7,797 bases of DNA from an uncultured Collinsella sp. (GCA_958447915.1 CAUDCB010000085.1:1-7797), one strand, 5' to 3'. Counted from the stretch's first letter, positions 1-6,291 are shown. Notes: generated by a model from the sequence alone, not told the origin. Numbers and translations: made by a program.

Positions 1-138
1 AATAATATAACGGAGCTCCCACCCGGTGGCAAGAACTATTTTAAAAAACTGGTGAATTGTGGCCCCATCGGAGCCTGTCGCAGCGCGAACAGCACACGAA
101 AAGTCGCGTTTGTATCCCCGATGAACTGCACGTTCGCG

Positions 139-144
139 TAAAAT
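139..144 (+). promoter_or_regulatory. Possible -10 element (TAAAAT) of the operon promoter
   Basis: TAAAAT differs from TATAAT at one position and sits 62 nt before the chosen start codon of the first gene. No good TTGACA-like hexamer is visible 16-19 nt upstream; the bases there are CCCCGA-like. There is no TGn extension either. If this is a promoter, it is probably weak or dependent on an activator. The call rests on one hexamer plus its place beside the inverted repeat. Confidence 0.3.
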
Positions 145-146
145 AA

Positions 147-161
147 TGCCCATTATGGGCA
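147..161. promoter_or_regulatory. Perfect 15-bp inverted repeat, possible operator
   Basis: TGCCCAT (147-153) and ATGGGCA (155-161) are exact reverse complements around a single T at 154. The dyad begins 3 nt after the -10-like TAAAAT, so it would cover the expected transcription start. That is a typical place for a repressor of the homodimeric helix-turn-helix type. A 1-nt centre is too short for an RNA hairpin loop, so a protein-binding DNA site is the better reading. No regulator gene is present in the window, and I cannot name the factor. Confidence 0.45.
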
Positions 162-194
162 AATGGTGTCCAGGTAGTTTGCAACACGGCATCT

Positions 195-204
195 GGGGGA
201 GGGG
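195..204 (+). promoter_or_regulatory. Ribosome binding site that sets the first gene's start
   Basis: A purine block GGGGGAGGGG ends one base before the ATG at 206, with GGAGG at 198-202. It favours that ATG over the in-frame ATGs at 146 and 155, which have no Shine-Dalgarno-like sequence upstream. The spacing is a little short if GGAGG is the paired core, and normal if GGGGGA (195-200) is. Confidence 0.6.
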
Positions 205-205
205 C

Positions 206-1090
206 ATGTCGGACGCGCGCTCGCTGCGAAAACAGTTCAATCGCATGCTCGCCACGTTGCTGGTGGCCCTTGCTGCTGCCGGAGCCGTAACATATGCCTG
301 GTACATCTACAACGCCAACCGCCACATCACCGACGTCAAGATGGCCGCGGGCACGGGCGTGACCTTCCTTATCTCCAACGAGTACGACGGCGAATACAAA
401 ACCAACGCCGGCCTGAGCTTTACGGGTCTGCTCGATCCCGTCTCGACCGACAACGTGCTCAACGGCTTTCAAAAGGTAACGGGCTTTACCGGCGGAACCA
501 CCCAGGACTCGCTGTTTGCCAGCATGTTTGGTGCCGCCGAGCATTCCGACTACTACAAAACCTCCCTGTACCTGGCCACCAACTCGGCCGCGACCGACGT
601 GTACCTGTCAGGCATCGACTTTACCGAGCAGGACCCGGCAAACCCCATCTCCACCGCCCTGCGTGTGGGACTGGTTACCTATGCTCCAGGGCAGGGTGAC
701 ACCGTGACGGGCCAGTACATCTTTGAGGTCTCGGGCGAGCACAATCCCCAGGCGCGCTACAACACGCTCGACGGCAAGGATGCCGGCGAGAACGAGCAGA
801 ACCACCTGGTGCTCGACAGCACCCGCTCCGATGGCGCCACGGTCCATTTTGACCAGCTGACCAGCGCAAACTTCTGCGATTACAACGAAGACACCGGTAT
901 CGTGGGCCTCAAGGAGGCTACGACCAAGATCTGCAGCTTGCCCGCCGCTGCCAAGGGAGCCAACCGTAGCACACCCGTGCGTGTGGATGTATACGTGTGG
1001 CTGGAAGGCTGCGACCCCGACTGCACCAACAACCTGGCCGCCACCAGCTTGCAATCGCTGGCGTTGCGCTTTGCCGGTAAGCGTTCGTAA
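206..1090 (+). CDS. SipW-type signal peptide exported protein, paralogue 1 (fibre-like)
   Basis: This 294-residue predicted secreted protein is the first of four paralogues. A short basic n-region (R-S-L-R-K-Q-F-N-R) precedes a hydrophobic segment at about 14-31 ending in TYAWY. By analogy with TasA, cleavage is expected after A31. The mature part is Asp/Asn/Thr-rich and looks like a beta-sandwich. It contains DPVST at about 77-81, strand motifs with SLYL and DVYLSG at about 120-136, ALRVGL at 151-156, YIFE at 171-174, and near the C-terminus WLEGCDPDC at 265-273. The two Cys there could form a disulfide or be part of a cation site. I see no LPXTG anchor, catalytic motif or C-terminal membrane segment. 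The start at 206 is chosen for its purine-rich ribosome binding site. Seven genes follow in a tight row, including a dedicated signal peptidase. Role as a surface fibre or matrix subunit is inferred; export class is well supported. Confidence 0.8.
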   Translation: MSDARSLRKQFNRMLATLLVALAAAGAVTYAWYIYNANRHITDVKMAAGTGVTFLISNEYDGEYKTNAGLSFTGLLDPVSTDNVLNGFQKVTGFTGGTTQDSLFASMFGAAEHSDYYKTSLYLATNSAATDVYLSGIDFTEQDPANPISTALRVGLVTYAPGQGDTVTGQYIFEVSGEHNPQARYNTLDGKDAGENEQNHLVLDSTRSDGATVHFDQLTSANFCDYNEDTGIVGLKEATTKICSLPAAAKGANRSTPVRVDVYVWLEGCDPDCTNNLAATSLQSLALRFAGKRS

Positions 1091-1101
1091 GGGGGTCGGG
1101 G

Positions 1102-1938
1102 ATGAGTACATCGAACATCAAAGATATCCTAAGCTCGCGCCGTCGCATGGTTGCCGCGGCCGCATGGATGTTGGTGCTGGTAGCCGCTCTGAGTGCGGCC
1201 ACCTACGCCTGGTTTAGCAACTCGCGCTTCACCAATGTGACGCCCGTGGCGCACACGGTAAGCGACGAGGGCTCCGACCTGCAGATTGGCCTTTCGGCCA
1301 ACGGGCCCTGGGACACGACGGCAACGCTTGCCGCCGCCGACAAGACACTCTATCCCATCTCGACGGCAGACCTTTCCCGCTTTTGGCGCGGCACGTTCCA
1401 AAACGCCGCCGGCATCACGACCGACTACGCCGACTGCACCGCGCAGCTGGACGACTACGCCCTTTCGGGCACGCTGTACCTTAAGGGCAGCGATAGCGCG
1501 CTCAACGTGTACCTGTATCAGGGCCAGATGAGCGTGACGAGCGATCCGCAGCTGCTGGCCGCGCTGCGCCTGGGTCTGGTAATTACAACCCAGTCGGGCA
1601 CGCAAACGCATATCTTTACCTGCGACGATCTGGGCAATACCGCGGGCGCCACCAGTAGGCGCACCACCGCGCAAGACGGCGTGGCCGTGGTGGCCGACGC
1701 CTCGGGCTGGACCTACACCGCCGATCCCGCACGCGCCATAAGCGCTTACAGCATGGACGGCACCGGCGACACGCCCACGGCGCGCGCAGGCGCCACGCCC
1801 GTCTGCACGCTGGCCGCCAACGAGGTGGCAAGCGTTCGCTACGTTGTGTACATGGAAGGCTGCGACGCCAATTGCATCGACGAGGCTCAGGCCCGCGATG
1901 TGGTGCTGCAGCTTGCCTTTGCCGCGGCCAAGGCATAA
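1102..1938 (+). CDS. SipW-type signal peptide exported protein, paralogue 2 (fibre-like)
   Basis: This 278-residue predicted secreted protein starts 11 nt after the previous stop, with a GGGGG/GGGG purine block in the gap. The n-region is S-S-R-R-R, followed by a hydrophobic segment at about 17-36 ending in ATYAWF; cleavage is expected after A36. The mature region shares the family landmarks: TLYPIST at 82-88, SGTLYL at 122-127 with NVYLY at 135-139, ALRLGL at 154-159, HIFT at 170-173, and YMEGCDANC at 250-258. Cys at 254 and 258 match the Cys pair of paralogue 1; three further Cys (112, 174, 235) are present, unusual for a surface protein unless they form disulfides. There is no sortase motif or C-terminal anchor. 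It is most likely a secreted fibre or matrix subunit processed by the signal peptidase encoded downstream. The export class is seen in the sequence; the structural role is inference. Confidence 0.8.
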   Translation: MSTSNIKDILSSRRRMVAAAAWMLVLVAALSAATYAWFSNSRFTNVTPVAHTVSDEGSDLQIGLSANGPWDTTATLAAADKTLYPISTADLSRFWRGTFQNAAGITTDYADCTAQLDDYALSGTLYLKGSDSALNVYLYQGQMSVTSDPQLLAALRLGLVITTQSGTQTHIFTCDDLGNTAGATSRRTTAQDGVAVVADASGWTYTADPARAISAYSMDGTGDTPTARAGATPVCTLAANEVASVRYVVYMEGCDANCIDEAQARDVVLQLAFAAAKA

Positions 1939-1943
1939 GGGGG
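1938..1943 (+). promoter_or_regulatory. Ribosome binding site that sets the third gene's start
   Basis: AGGGGG begins on the last base of the preceding stop codon and lies 9 nt before the ATG at 1953. The open frame extends further back, to an ATG at 1872, but that extension lies inside the end of the previous gene and lacks a ribosome binding site. The start at 1953 is preferred. Confidence 0.6.
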
Positions 1944-1952
1944 CGAATCGTC

Positions 1953-2939
1953 ATGGAAGATAAGCAGCACATGCCAGCAGATAGCCGCGAGGCCAAAACC
2001 GAGGGCACGAGCCCCGCGGTCCCCTCCAGCGCAGCCCCCGAGTGCACACGCCCTGAGGGCGCCGTCGCCCGCCGCCACGCTCGCCGCGCGCGTGCCTACA
2101 TCGCGCTCGTCATGGTGGCACTCGCCGCTACCTTGGGCGCCGCGACCTATGCCTGGTTCACCAACAACATGAAGGTCAACACCAACTCGGTGAGCGTGCA
2201 CAGCGACACGTCCAAGCTGGTGCTGGAGCTGGGCGATGCCGATCGTGGTAGCTGGTCGCAGCAGGGCGACGTTTCCTTGACTTCTAACGCGAGCGGTGCC
2301 GTGACACTCTACCCGGTCTCGACCTTTGACCTCAACGGCTTTGCGGCCTGCGCGCAAAATAACTCAGCCGGCGATGCCGCGGTGTTTGAGCAGGCAAAAG
2401 ACAACGGCTCCGCGTTCTACCACGGTTGGATCGACCTGCGCCCCACCATCACCGGAACGGGTGCCGGCAAAGTAAAGGGTAAGGTCAGCTTGTATCTGGC
2501 CGAATCGCTGGTCCCGCAGGGCGCCAACGCCGAGCTGCTGCGCGCGGCCCGCGTGGGCATCAAGATCTCGAGCGGCAACCAGGTGCTCGCCACCAACATC
2601 TTTGAGCTCGACAGTTCCGACAGCGGCCATCGCGGCGAGCATCCCACGACCGCCCCGGCTGGCCTTGCCGGCTACGCCGATGGCATGCTGCTGGGCTGGC
2701 AAAACGGCCAGCTCGCTTGCGGTGCCAACGTGACGCAGGACCCGGCCGCCTTTACCCTGGACGCCGGCGAGACGGCCGAGCGCCCGCAAAACTCGCTCGC
2801 CACGCTGGCGCTGGGCCAGACCTATCGCCTGGACATCTATTACTACATCGAGGGCACCGACCCCGATAGCGCCGACTACCTGCATCAAGACCCGGGCACC
2901 CTGCACCTGGCGCTCTTTGCGACCCTGGACGGTGAGTAG
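1953..2939 (+). CDS. SipW-type signal peptide exported protein, paralogue 3, long n-region
   Basis: This 328-residue predicted secreted protein is the largest paralogue. It has an unusually long pre-hydrophobic part of about 47 residues: a polar Glu/Ser/Pro/Ala stretch, then a strongly basic run (R-R-H-A-R-R-A-R at 40-47). The hydrophobic segment at about 48-67 ends in ATYAWF, with expected cleavage after A67. Family landmarks follow: TLYPVST at 118-124, VSLYL at 178-182, AARVGI at 198-203, NIFELD at 215-220 and YIEGTDPDS at 298-306. The Cys of the C-terminal motif are replaced (T302, S306), unlike paralogues 1 and 2. A second in-frame Met at residue 7 is possible, but the ribosome binding site favours the first. 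It ends 2 nt before the next gene, so the two are surely cotranscribed. The function is inferred as a fibre or surface subunit; no enzyme motif is visible. Confidence 0.8.
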   Translation: MEDKQHMPADSREAKTEGTSPAVPSSAAPECTRPEGAVARRHARRARAYIALVMVALAATLGAATYAWFTNNMKVNTNSVSVHSDTSKLVLELGDADRGSWSQQGDVSLTSNASGAVTLYPVSTFDLNGFAACAQNNSAGDAAVFEQAKDNGSAFYHGWIDLRPTITGTGAGKVKGKVSLYLAESLVPQGANAELLRAARVGIKISSGNQVLATNIFELDSSDSGHRGEHPTTAPAGLAGYADGMLLGWQNGQLACGANVTQDPAAFTLDAGETAERPQNSLATLALGQTYRLDIYYYIEGTDPDSADYLHQDPGTLHLALFATLDGE

Positions 2940-2941
2940 CC

Positions 2942-3748
2942 ATGACGCGTAAGCAACCCGCCGCCAGCTGCACGCCCGCCACCGGCAAGCCCGCCAGCGC
3001 CGCCGCGTCCGCCGACACCGACCTGCGCCGCAAGCTCACCACCACCGTGGTGCTGGTGCTGTTTGCCCTGGTGGCGATAGCCATGGCAACGTTTGCCTGG
3101 TTCTCCATCGCCGATAGCGCCAAGACCCGCATGCTCATGATCGATGCCAACGCCGACGGCTCGCTGCGCTTTGACCTGGACGAGCATGCCACGTTTGACG
3201 AGTACGTGCACAGCCTGGGCTTCGACCAGATCTCGGCACGCATCGCCAGCGAAAAGGGCGTGGACATCGATGCCTCCAGGCTCAAGCCCGTCACCACGAG
3301 CGACTACCAGACCTTTACCTTCGAGGATGGCTCCACCGCCGATCCCGCGACCGGCGCCTACCTGGAGTTCACGCTGCACTTTATGAGCAGCACGGACCTG
3401 CGCGTTCGTCTGACCGGGCAGGACGGCGACGGCGGCGCGTCCGGCACGCGGTTTAGCTCCGACACGCAGGGTATGGCCAGCGCCATGCGCATGAGCTTTA
3501 CCGCCGACGGTCACACCTGGGTCTATAACCCCAACGGAGGCGGGGGCTCGTCTGGTGCGGCCACCGTCTTTGGGCTCGACTCGGGTACGGCGAACGCGGC
3601 CAGCGACATGTTCGACCTAATAAAAGATACGGACAAGCCGGTAACCGCTCGCATATGGCTCGAGGGAACGGACCCAAATTGCACTAATATGCTAAAGGGA
3701 GCTAACTATTCGGTTTCGATGCGCTTTGAGGGCATCGAGGAACAGTAG
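2942..3748 (+). CDS. SipW-type signal peptide exported protein, paralogue 4
   Basis: This 268-residue predicted secreted protein starts 2 nt after the previous stop. A weak GGTGAG lies inside the upstream gene, so translational coupling is likely. A 31-residue Ala/Ser/Pro-rich polar n-region ending in L-R-R-K precedes a hydrophobic segment at about 33-52 that ends in ATFAWF; cleavage is expected after A52. It is the most divergent of the four: the P-V-T-T motif (116-119), an LHF/LRVRL strand pair (145-158), AMRMSF (181-186) and WLEGTDPNC (239-247) are recognisable, while the middle region is different and holds a Gly/Ser linker (198-205). Only one of the two C-terminal motif Cys is kept. Codons for about residues 226-258 are noticeably richer in A/T-ended and rare codons (CTA, ATA, GGA) than the rest. 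It could be a minor or tip subunit, or an anchoring partner of the other three; this is inference. Confidence 0.78.
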   Translation: MTRKQPAASCTPATGKPASAAASADTDLRRKLTTTVVLVLFALVAIAMATFAWFSIADSAKTRMLMIDANADGSLRFDLDEHATFDEYVHSLGFDQISARIASEKGVDIDASRLKPVTTSDYQTFTFEDGSTADPATGAYLEFTLHFMSSTDLRVRLTGQDGDGGASGTRFSSDTQGMASAMRMSFTADGHTWVYNPNGGGGSSGAATVFGLDSGTANAASDMFDLIKDTDKPVTARIWLEGTDPNCTNMLKGANYSVSMRFEGIEEQ

Positions 3749-3757
3749 ATACGCACG

Positions 3758-3773
3758 GCGGCCACCGGGCCGC
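3758..3773 (+). other. Small GC hairpin between exported proteins and peptidase
   Basis: GCGGCC (3758-3763) and GGCCGC (3768-3773) pair around a 4-nt loop. No T-tract follows, so it is not a standard intrinsic terminator. It begins 10 nt after the stop of the last paralogue and could protect the 3' end of an upstream mRNA segment. It could also dampen read-through, so that substrates are made in excess over the peptidase. Confidence 0.35.
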
Positions 3774-3808
3774 GCACGACCTAAACAGACACGGTAGTAA
3801 GGGACATC

Positions 3809-4558
3809 ATGCAATCTGTTAAAAAAGCCGCATCCATCGCACTGAGCGTCGTCATGTGGATCATCATCCTGGTGGCGGCCCTGTACGCGTTTACCACGCT
3901 CGCCACGCGCGAGGACGGCAGCGTCTCGGACATCGCCGGCTTCACCCCGCTCGCCGTACAGTCCGACTCCATGGCACCTACGTTTAACAAGGGCGACCTC
4001 ATCGTCATCAAAAAGTGCGACACCTCTAAGCTCGAGGTGGGCGACATCGTGACGTTCCACACCATCATCGACAACGAGTACGCGCTCAACACGCACCGCA
4101 TCGCCGCCATCGACGAGGTCAACGGCATGCGCAGCTTTACCACCAAGGGCGATAACAACGACGTGGCCGATACGCACATCATCAGCGACGGCGACATCGT
4201 GGGCAAGTACGTGTTTGCGCTGCCGCAGATGGGCAAGGTCATGGACTTCCTGTCCGGCTCCATGGGCTTCCTCATCGTGATCGTGCTGCCCATGCTGCTG
4301 TTCTTTATCTACCAGGTGTATCACCTCATCGTGGTGGGCATGAACCTCAAGCGCGCCATGGCCGAGGAGGACCGCCTGGCCGCCGCGGCTGCCATCGTGG
4401 ATGCCGAGGGCAAGGGCACTGCTGCCACCGTCACCGCCGATAACGCCGCCGAGCAGCTCGCCCAGGCCGAGGCCAAGCTCGAGGAAGCCCGTCGTCTGAA
4501 GGCCGAGGCCGAGGCGGCGATGAACGCGACCAAGCAGGAGGGTACCGACGGTGAGTGA
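3809..4558 (+). CDS. sipW: SipW-type signal peptidase I (Ser/His type) with coiled-coil tail
   Basis: This 249-residue membrane protease is predicted to remove the special signal peptides of the four upstream proteins on the outer face of the membrane. The first membrane helix is at about 8-28. The catalytic Ser is in SDSM (S54). H96 in NTHRI replaces the Lys base of ordinary bacterial signal peptidases, which places it in the ER/archaeal-like S26B group with Bacillus SipW. The conserved TKGDNN box is at 112-117, with D115 and a further Asp at 121. A second membrane helix spans about 153-177, followed by positive residues (N-L-K-R), so the tail is cytosolic. The tail (about 180-245) is rich in Ala/Glu/Lys with heptad-like spacing and is longer than in typical SipW proteins. 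AAGGGA lies 4 nt before the ATG. The gene overlaps the next one by 8 nt. Family assignment is strong; specificity for the neighbours follows from genome context. Confidence 0.88.
   Translation: MQSVKKAASIALSVVMWIIILVAALYAFTTLATREDGSVSDIAGFTPLAVQSDSMAPTFNKGDLIVIKKCDTSKLEVGDIVTFHTIIDNEYALNTHRIAAIDEVNGMRSFTTKGDNNDVADTHIISDGDIVGKYVFALPQMGKVMDFLSGSMGFLIVIVLPMLLFFIYQVYHLIVVGMNLKRAMAEEDRLAAAAAIVDAEGKGTAATVTADNAAEQLAQAEAKLEEARRLKAEAEAAMNATKQEGTDGE
4536..4542 (+). promoter_or_regulatory. Strong ribosome binding site for a GTG start
   Basis: AGGAGGG lies inside the end of the peptidase gene and 9 nt before the GTG at 4551. It is the best Shine-Dalgarno match in the window and decides the start of the AAA+ gene within an 8-nt overlap (GTGAGTGA). 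This is a typical arrangement for translational coupling. Confidence 0.75.
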
Positions 4559-6257
4559 GTTTCTGGGATTTGCCTGGGAGCTGCTGGCAAAGGTCGTCTA
4601 CAACGTCGTTGCCGTCGTGAGCTCTATCCTTAACCTGCTGGTATTTGGCTGGGTTGAGTACTTCAACATCTTTATGACCTACTTCACCACGTTCGACATC
4701 GTGGGCAAGATTGGCGCGGTCATTCTGTTTGCCATGCTCATCGCGGTTCCCGTGCTGATCGTGGCCATTCTGGTCCACCGCTACCGCATCAACCGCCGCC
4801 TGCATCGTGACGACACGTCCAACAAGGCGCTCTATCGCGAGATCGGTCGCCTGAACAAGCAGGTGCTCGACCTCATGGACGAGAAGAACAAGCTGCTGGC
4901 GCTCAAGGTCAATGCCATGGGCGGCACCAAGCAGATTCCGTACGTGGGCGCCTCGGCTCTGGCCGACGACCACCTGCCCACGGTGGGCAACGTGGTGGGC
5001 GCCGCCGCAGGTGCCGGCGCCGGTGCGGCTGCTGGCGAGGGCGGCACGGCGACGGCCGTCATGTCGGGCAACGCGTCGCTCGCGCTTGATGGCGCGGGCG
5101 TCAAGGACGCCGCGGCTGCCATGGCCAAGGCCACCGTCGAGGCCAAGACCCTTGCCGAGGAAAAAGAAATCGCCCAGGCCAACCGCTTTCCCAAGCTGTC
5201 CCTGGTGGATCTTAAATACCGCGACTGGGAATCGCCGGCCTACGACGATGCCATCTCGCTCGAGGACTTTGTCGACAGCTTCCGCGCGTTCGCCTGCAGC
5301 CAGATGAAGCTCTACTACACGCCCGAGATTATCCGCCGCTTTGTGGCCGGCATGGCCGCCTCCAAGCTGCTGATCCTGGAAGGCATCTCGGGTACCGGTA
5401 AGACCTCGCTGCCCTACAGCTTTAGCCGTTACCTGGACAACCCCGCGACCATCGTGTCGGTGCAGCCGAGCTTTCGCGACCGCACCGAGGTGCTGGGCTA
5501 CTTTAACGAGTTTTCCAAGCGCTTTAACGAGACCGAGTTCCTGCGCGCCGTGTACGAGGCAGGCCTTCGCCAGGACCCGTCCATGATCGTGCTCGACGAG
5601 ATGAACCTCGCCCGCGTGGAGTACTACTTTGCCGAGATCCTGTCGGTGCTCGAGATGCCCAGCCACGACGAGTGGGTGCTCGACCTGGTGCCCACCCAGT
5701 GGGCCGCCGACCCCAAGGCCCTGCACGACGGCAAGCTCACCATTCCCGACAGCTTGTGGTTTATCGGCACCGCCAACAACGACGACTCCACCTTTACCAT
5801 CACGGACAAGGTGTACGACCGTGCGATCCCCATCGAGCTCAACGAGCGCGCCGACGCGTTTGAATGCGAGCCGCACGAGCGCGTGCACGTGACGGCCGAC
5901 CACCTGCAGTATCTGTTCCAAAAGGCCAAGGTCGAGTACGTAATCGACGACGAGCTGCTCCAGAAGATGCACAAGCTGGACCAGTACCTGCAGGCCCGCT
6001 TTAAGCTGGCCTTTGGCAACCGTATCATCAAGCAGATGTACGACTTTATCCCCGTGTACGTGGCGTGCGGCGGCACCGAGCTGGGCGGCATGGACTACAT
6101 CATCGCCCGCAAGGTGCTCAAGAAGTTTGAGTCCATGAACGTGAGCTTTGTGCGCGACGAGATGAAGGGCCTGATCGAGTACATCGAGAAGACCTTTGGC
6201 GAGGGCGGCCTGCCCGATTCCGTCATGTACCTGCAGCGGATCCAGAACTTCTACTAA
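4551..6257 (+). CDS. Membrane-anchored McrB-like AAA+ ATPase/GTPase
   Basis: This 568-residue protein is a P-loop motor of the McrB-like AAA+ group. Two hydrophobic stretches at about 11-48 and 54-75 are followed by R-Y-R-I-N-R-R, which predicts a cytosolic AAA+ domain held at the membrane. A coiled-coil-like segment follows (about 90-118), then a Gly/Ala linker (149-165). The motor has Walker A G-I-S-G-T-G-K-T (278-285), Walker B with its signature MIVLDEMNLAR (345-355), sensor 1 in FIGTANND (404-411), a DRA arginine (R424) where McrB has its arginine-finger region, and a GNR sensor-2-like motif (489-491). The McrB NTADR GTPase signature reads A-N-N-D-D here, so nucleotide choice is open. 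McrB's own N-terminal DNA-binding domain is not seen; the membrane helices take its place. It starts with GTG, overlaps the peptidase gene, and is followed by a DUF2357/COG1700-like partner, the usual pairing for this motor group. Confidence 0.82.
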   Translation: MSEFLGFAWELLAKVVYNVVAVVSSILNLLVFGWVEYFNIFMTYFTTFDIVGKIGAVILFAMLIAVPVLIVAILVHRYRINRRLHRDDTSNKALYREIGRLNKQVLDLMDEKNKLLALKVNAMGGTKQIPYVGASALADDHLPTVGNVVGAAAGAGAGAAAGEGGTATAVMSGNASLALDGAGVKDAAAAMAKATVEAKTLAEEKEIAQANRFPKLSLVDLKYRDWESPAYDDAISLEDFVDSFRAFACSQMKLYYTPEIIRRFVAGMAASKLLILEGISGTGKTSLPYSFSRYLDNPATIVSVQPSFRDRTEVLGYFNEFSKRFNETEFLRAVYEAGLRQDPSMIVLDEMNLARVEYYFAEILSVLEMPSHDEWVLDLVPTQWAADPKALHDGKLTIPDSLWFIGTANNDDSTFTITDKVYDRAIPIELNERADAFECEPHERVHVTADHLQYLFQKAKVEYVIDDELLQKMHKLDQYLQARFKLAFGNRIIKQMYDFIPVYVACGGTELGGMDYIIARKVLKKFESMNVSFVRDEMKGLIEYIEKTFGEGGLPDSVMYLQRIQNFY

Positions 6258-6268
6258 TGGCGTAAGTG

Positions 6269-6291
6269 CGGGGCGGCGTGATGTCGCCCCG
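6269..6291 (+). terminator. GC-rich hairpin, possible weak terminator or attenuator
   Basis: Nine pairs join 6269-6277 to 6283-6291 (CGGGGCGGC with GTCGCCCCG, one G-U pair) around a 5-nt loop, 11 nt after the stop of the AAA+ gene. The downstream sequence is TCCCTTTCC, which is pyrimidine-rich but lacks a real T-run. Complete termination is therefore unlikely. Partial read-through would lower expression of the DUF2357 gene relative to the motor. Confidence 0.45.

Larger units (their letters stand above)
1..205 (+). other. Leader/intergenic region upstream of the export operon
   Basis: No convincing coding region lies here. The first 60 bases are the most AT-rich part of the window (an A/T stretch at 1-10 and a TTTTAAAAAA run at 39-48). 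They include two short palindromes, GGAGCTCC at 12-19 and CCACC-C-GGTGG at 19-29. A -10-like TAAAAT at 139-144 and a perfect inverted repeat at 147-161 are listed separately. I recognise no riboswitch, tRNA or T-tract terminator. The open frame of the first gene can be extended back to an ATG at 146, but that start lies immediately before and runs through the inverted repeat and has no ribosome binding site. I therefore treat this stretch as untranslated. Confidence 0.6.

Noticed and set aside
84..138. CGCGAAC (84-90) and GTTCGCG (132-138) as a long-range stem
   Set aside because: The 41-nt loop and the absence of further pairing make it no better than chance.
121..141. Tiny ORF (six codons plus stop) in the leader as a possible leader peptide
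   Set aside because: No ribosome binding site, no run of regulatory codons and no paired attenuator hairpins; such short frames occur by chance.
146..205. N-terminal extension of the first gene from ATG 146
   Set aside because: It runs through the inverted repeat, lacks a ribosome binding site and adds no recognisable signal; the ATG at 206 has a strong purine block just upstream.
206..3748. The four exported proteins as type IV pilins
   Set aside because: They lack the G-F/E prepilin peptidase site and the conserved Glu at +5; the T-[YF]-A-W motif and the adjacent SipW-type peptidase fit the SipW class.
3749..3808. A separate promoter for the peptidase gene
   Set aside because: No paired -35/-10 hexamers are seen; the TAGTAA at 3795-3800 is too close to the start codon.
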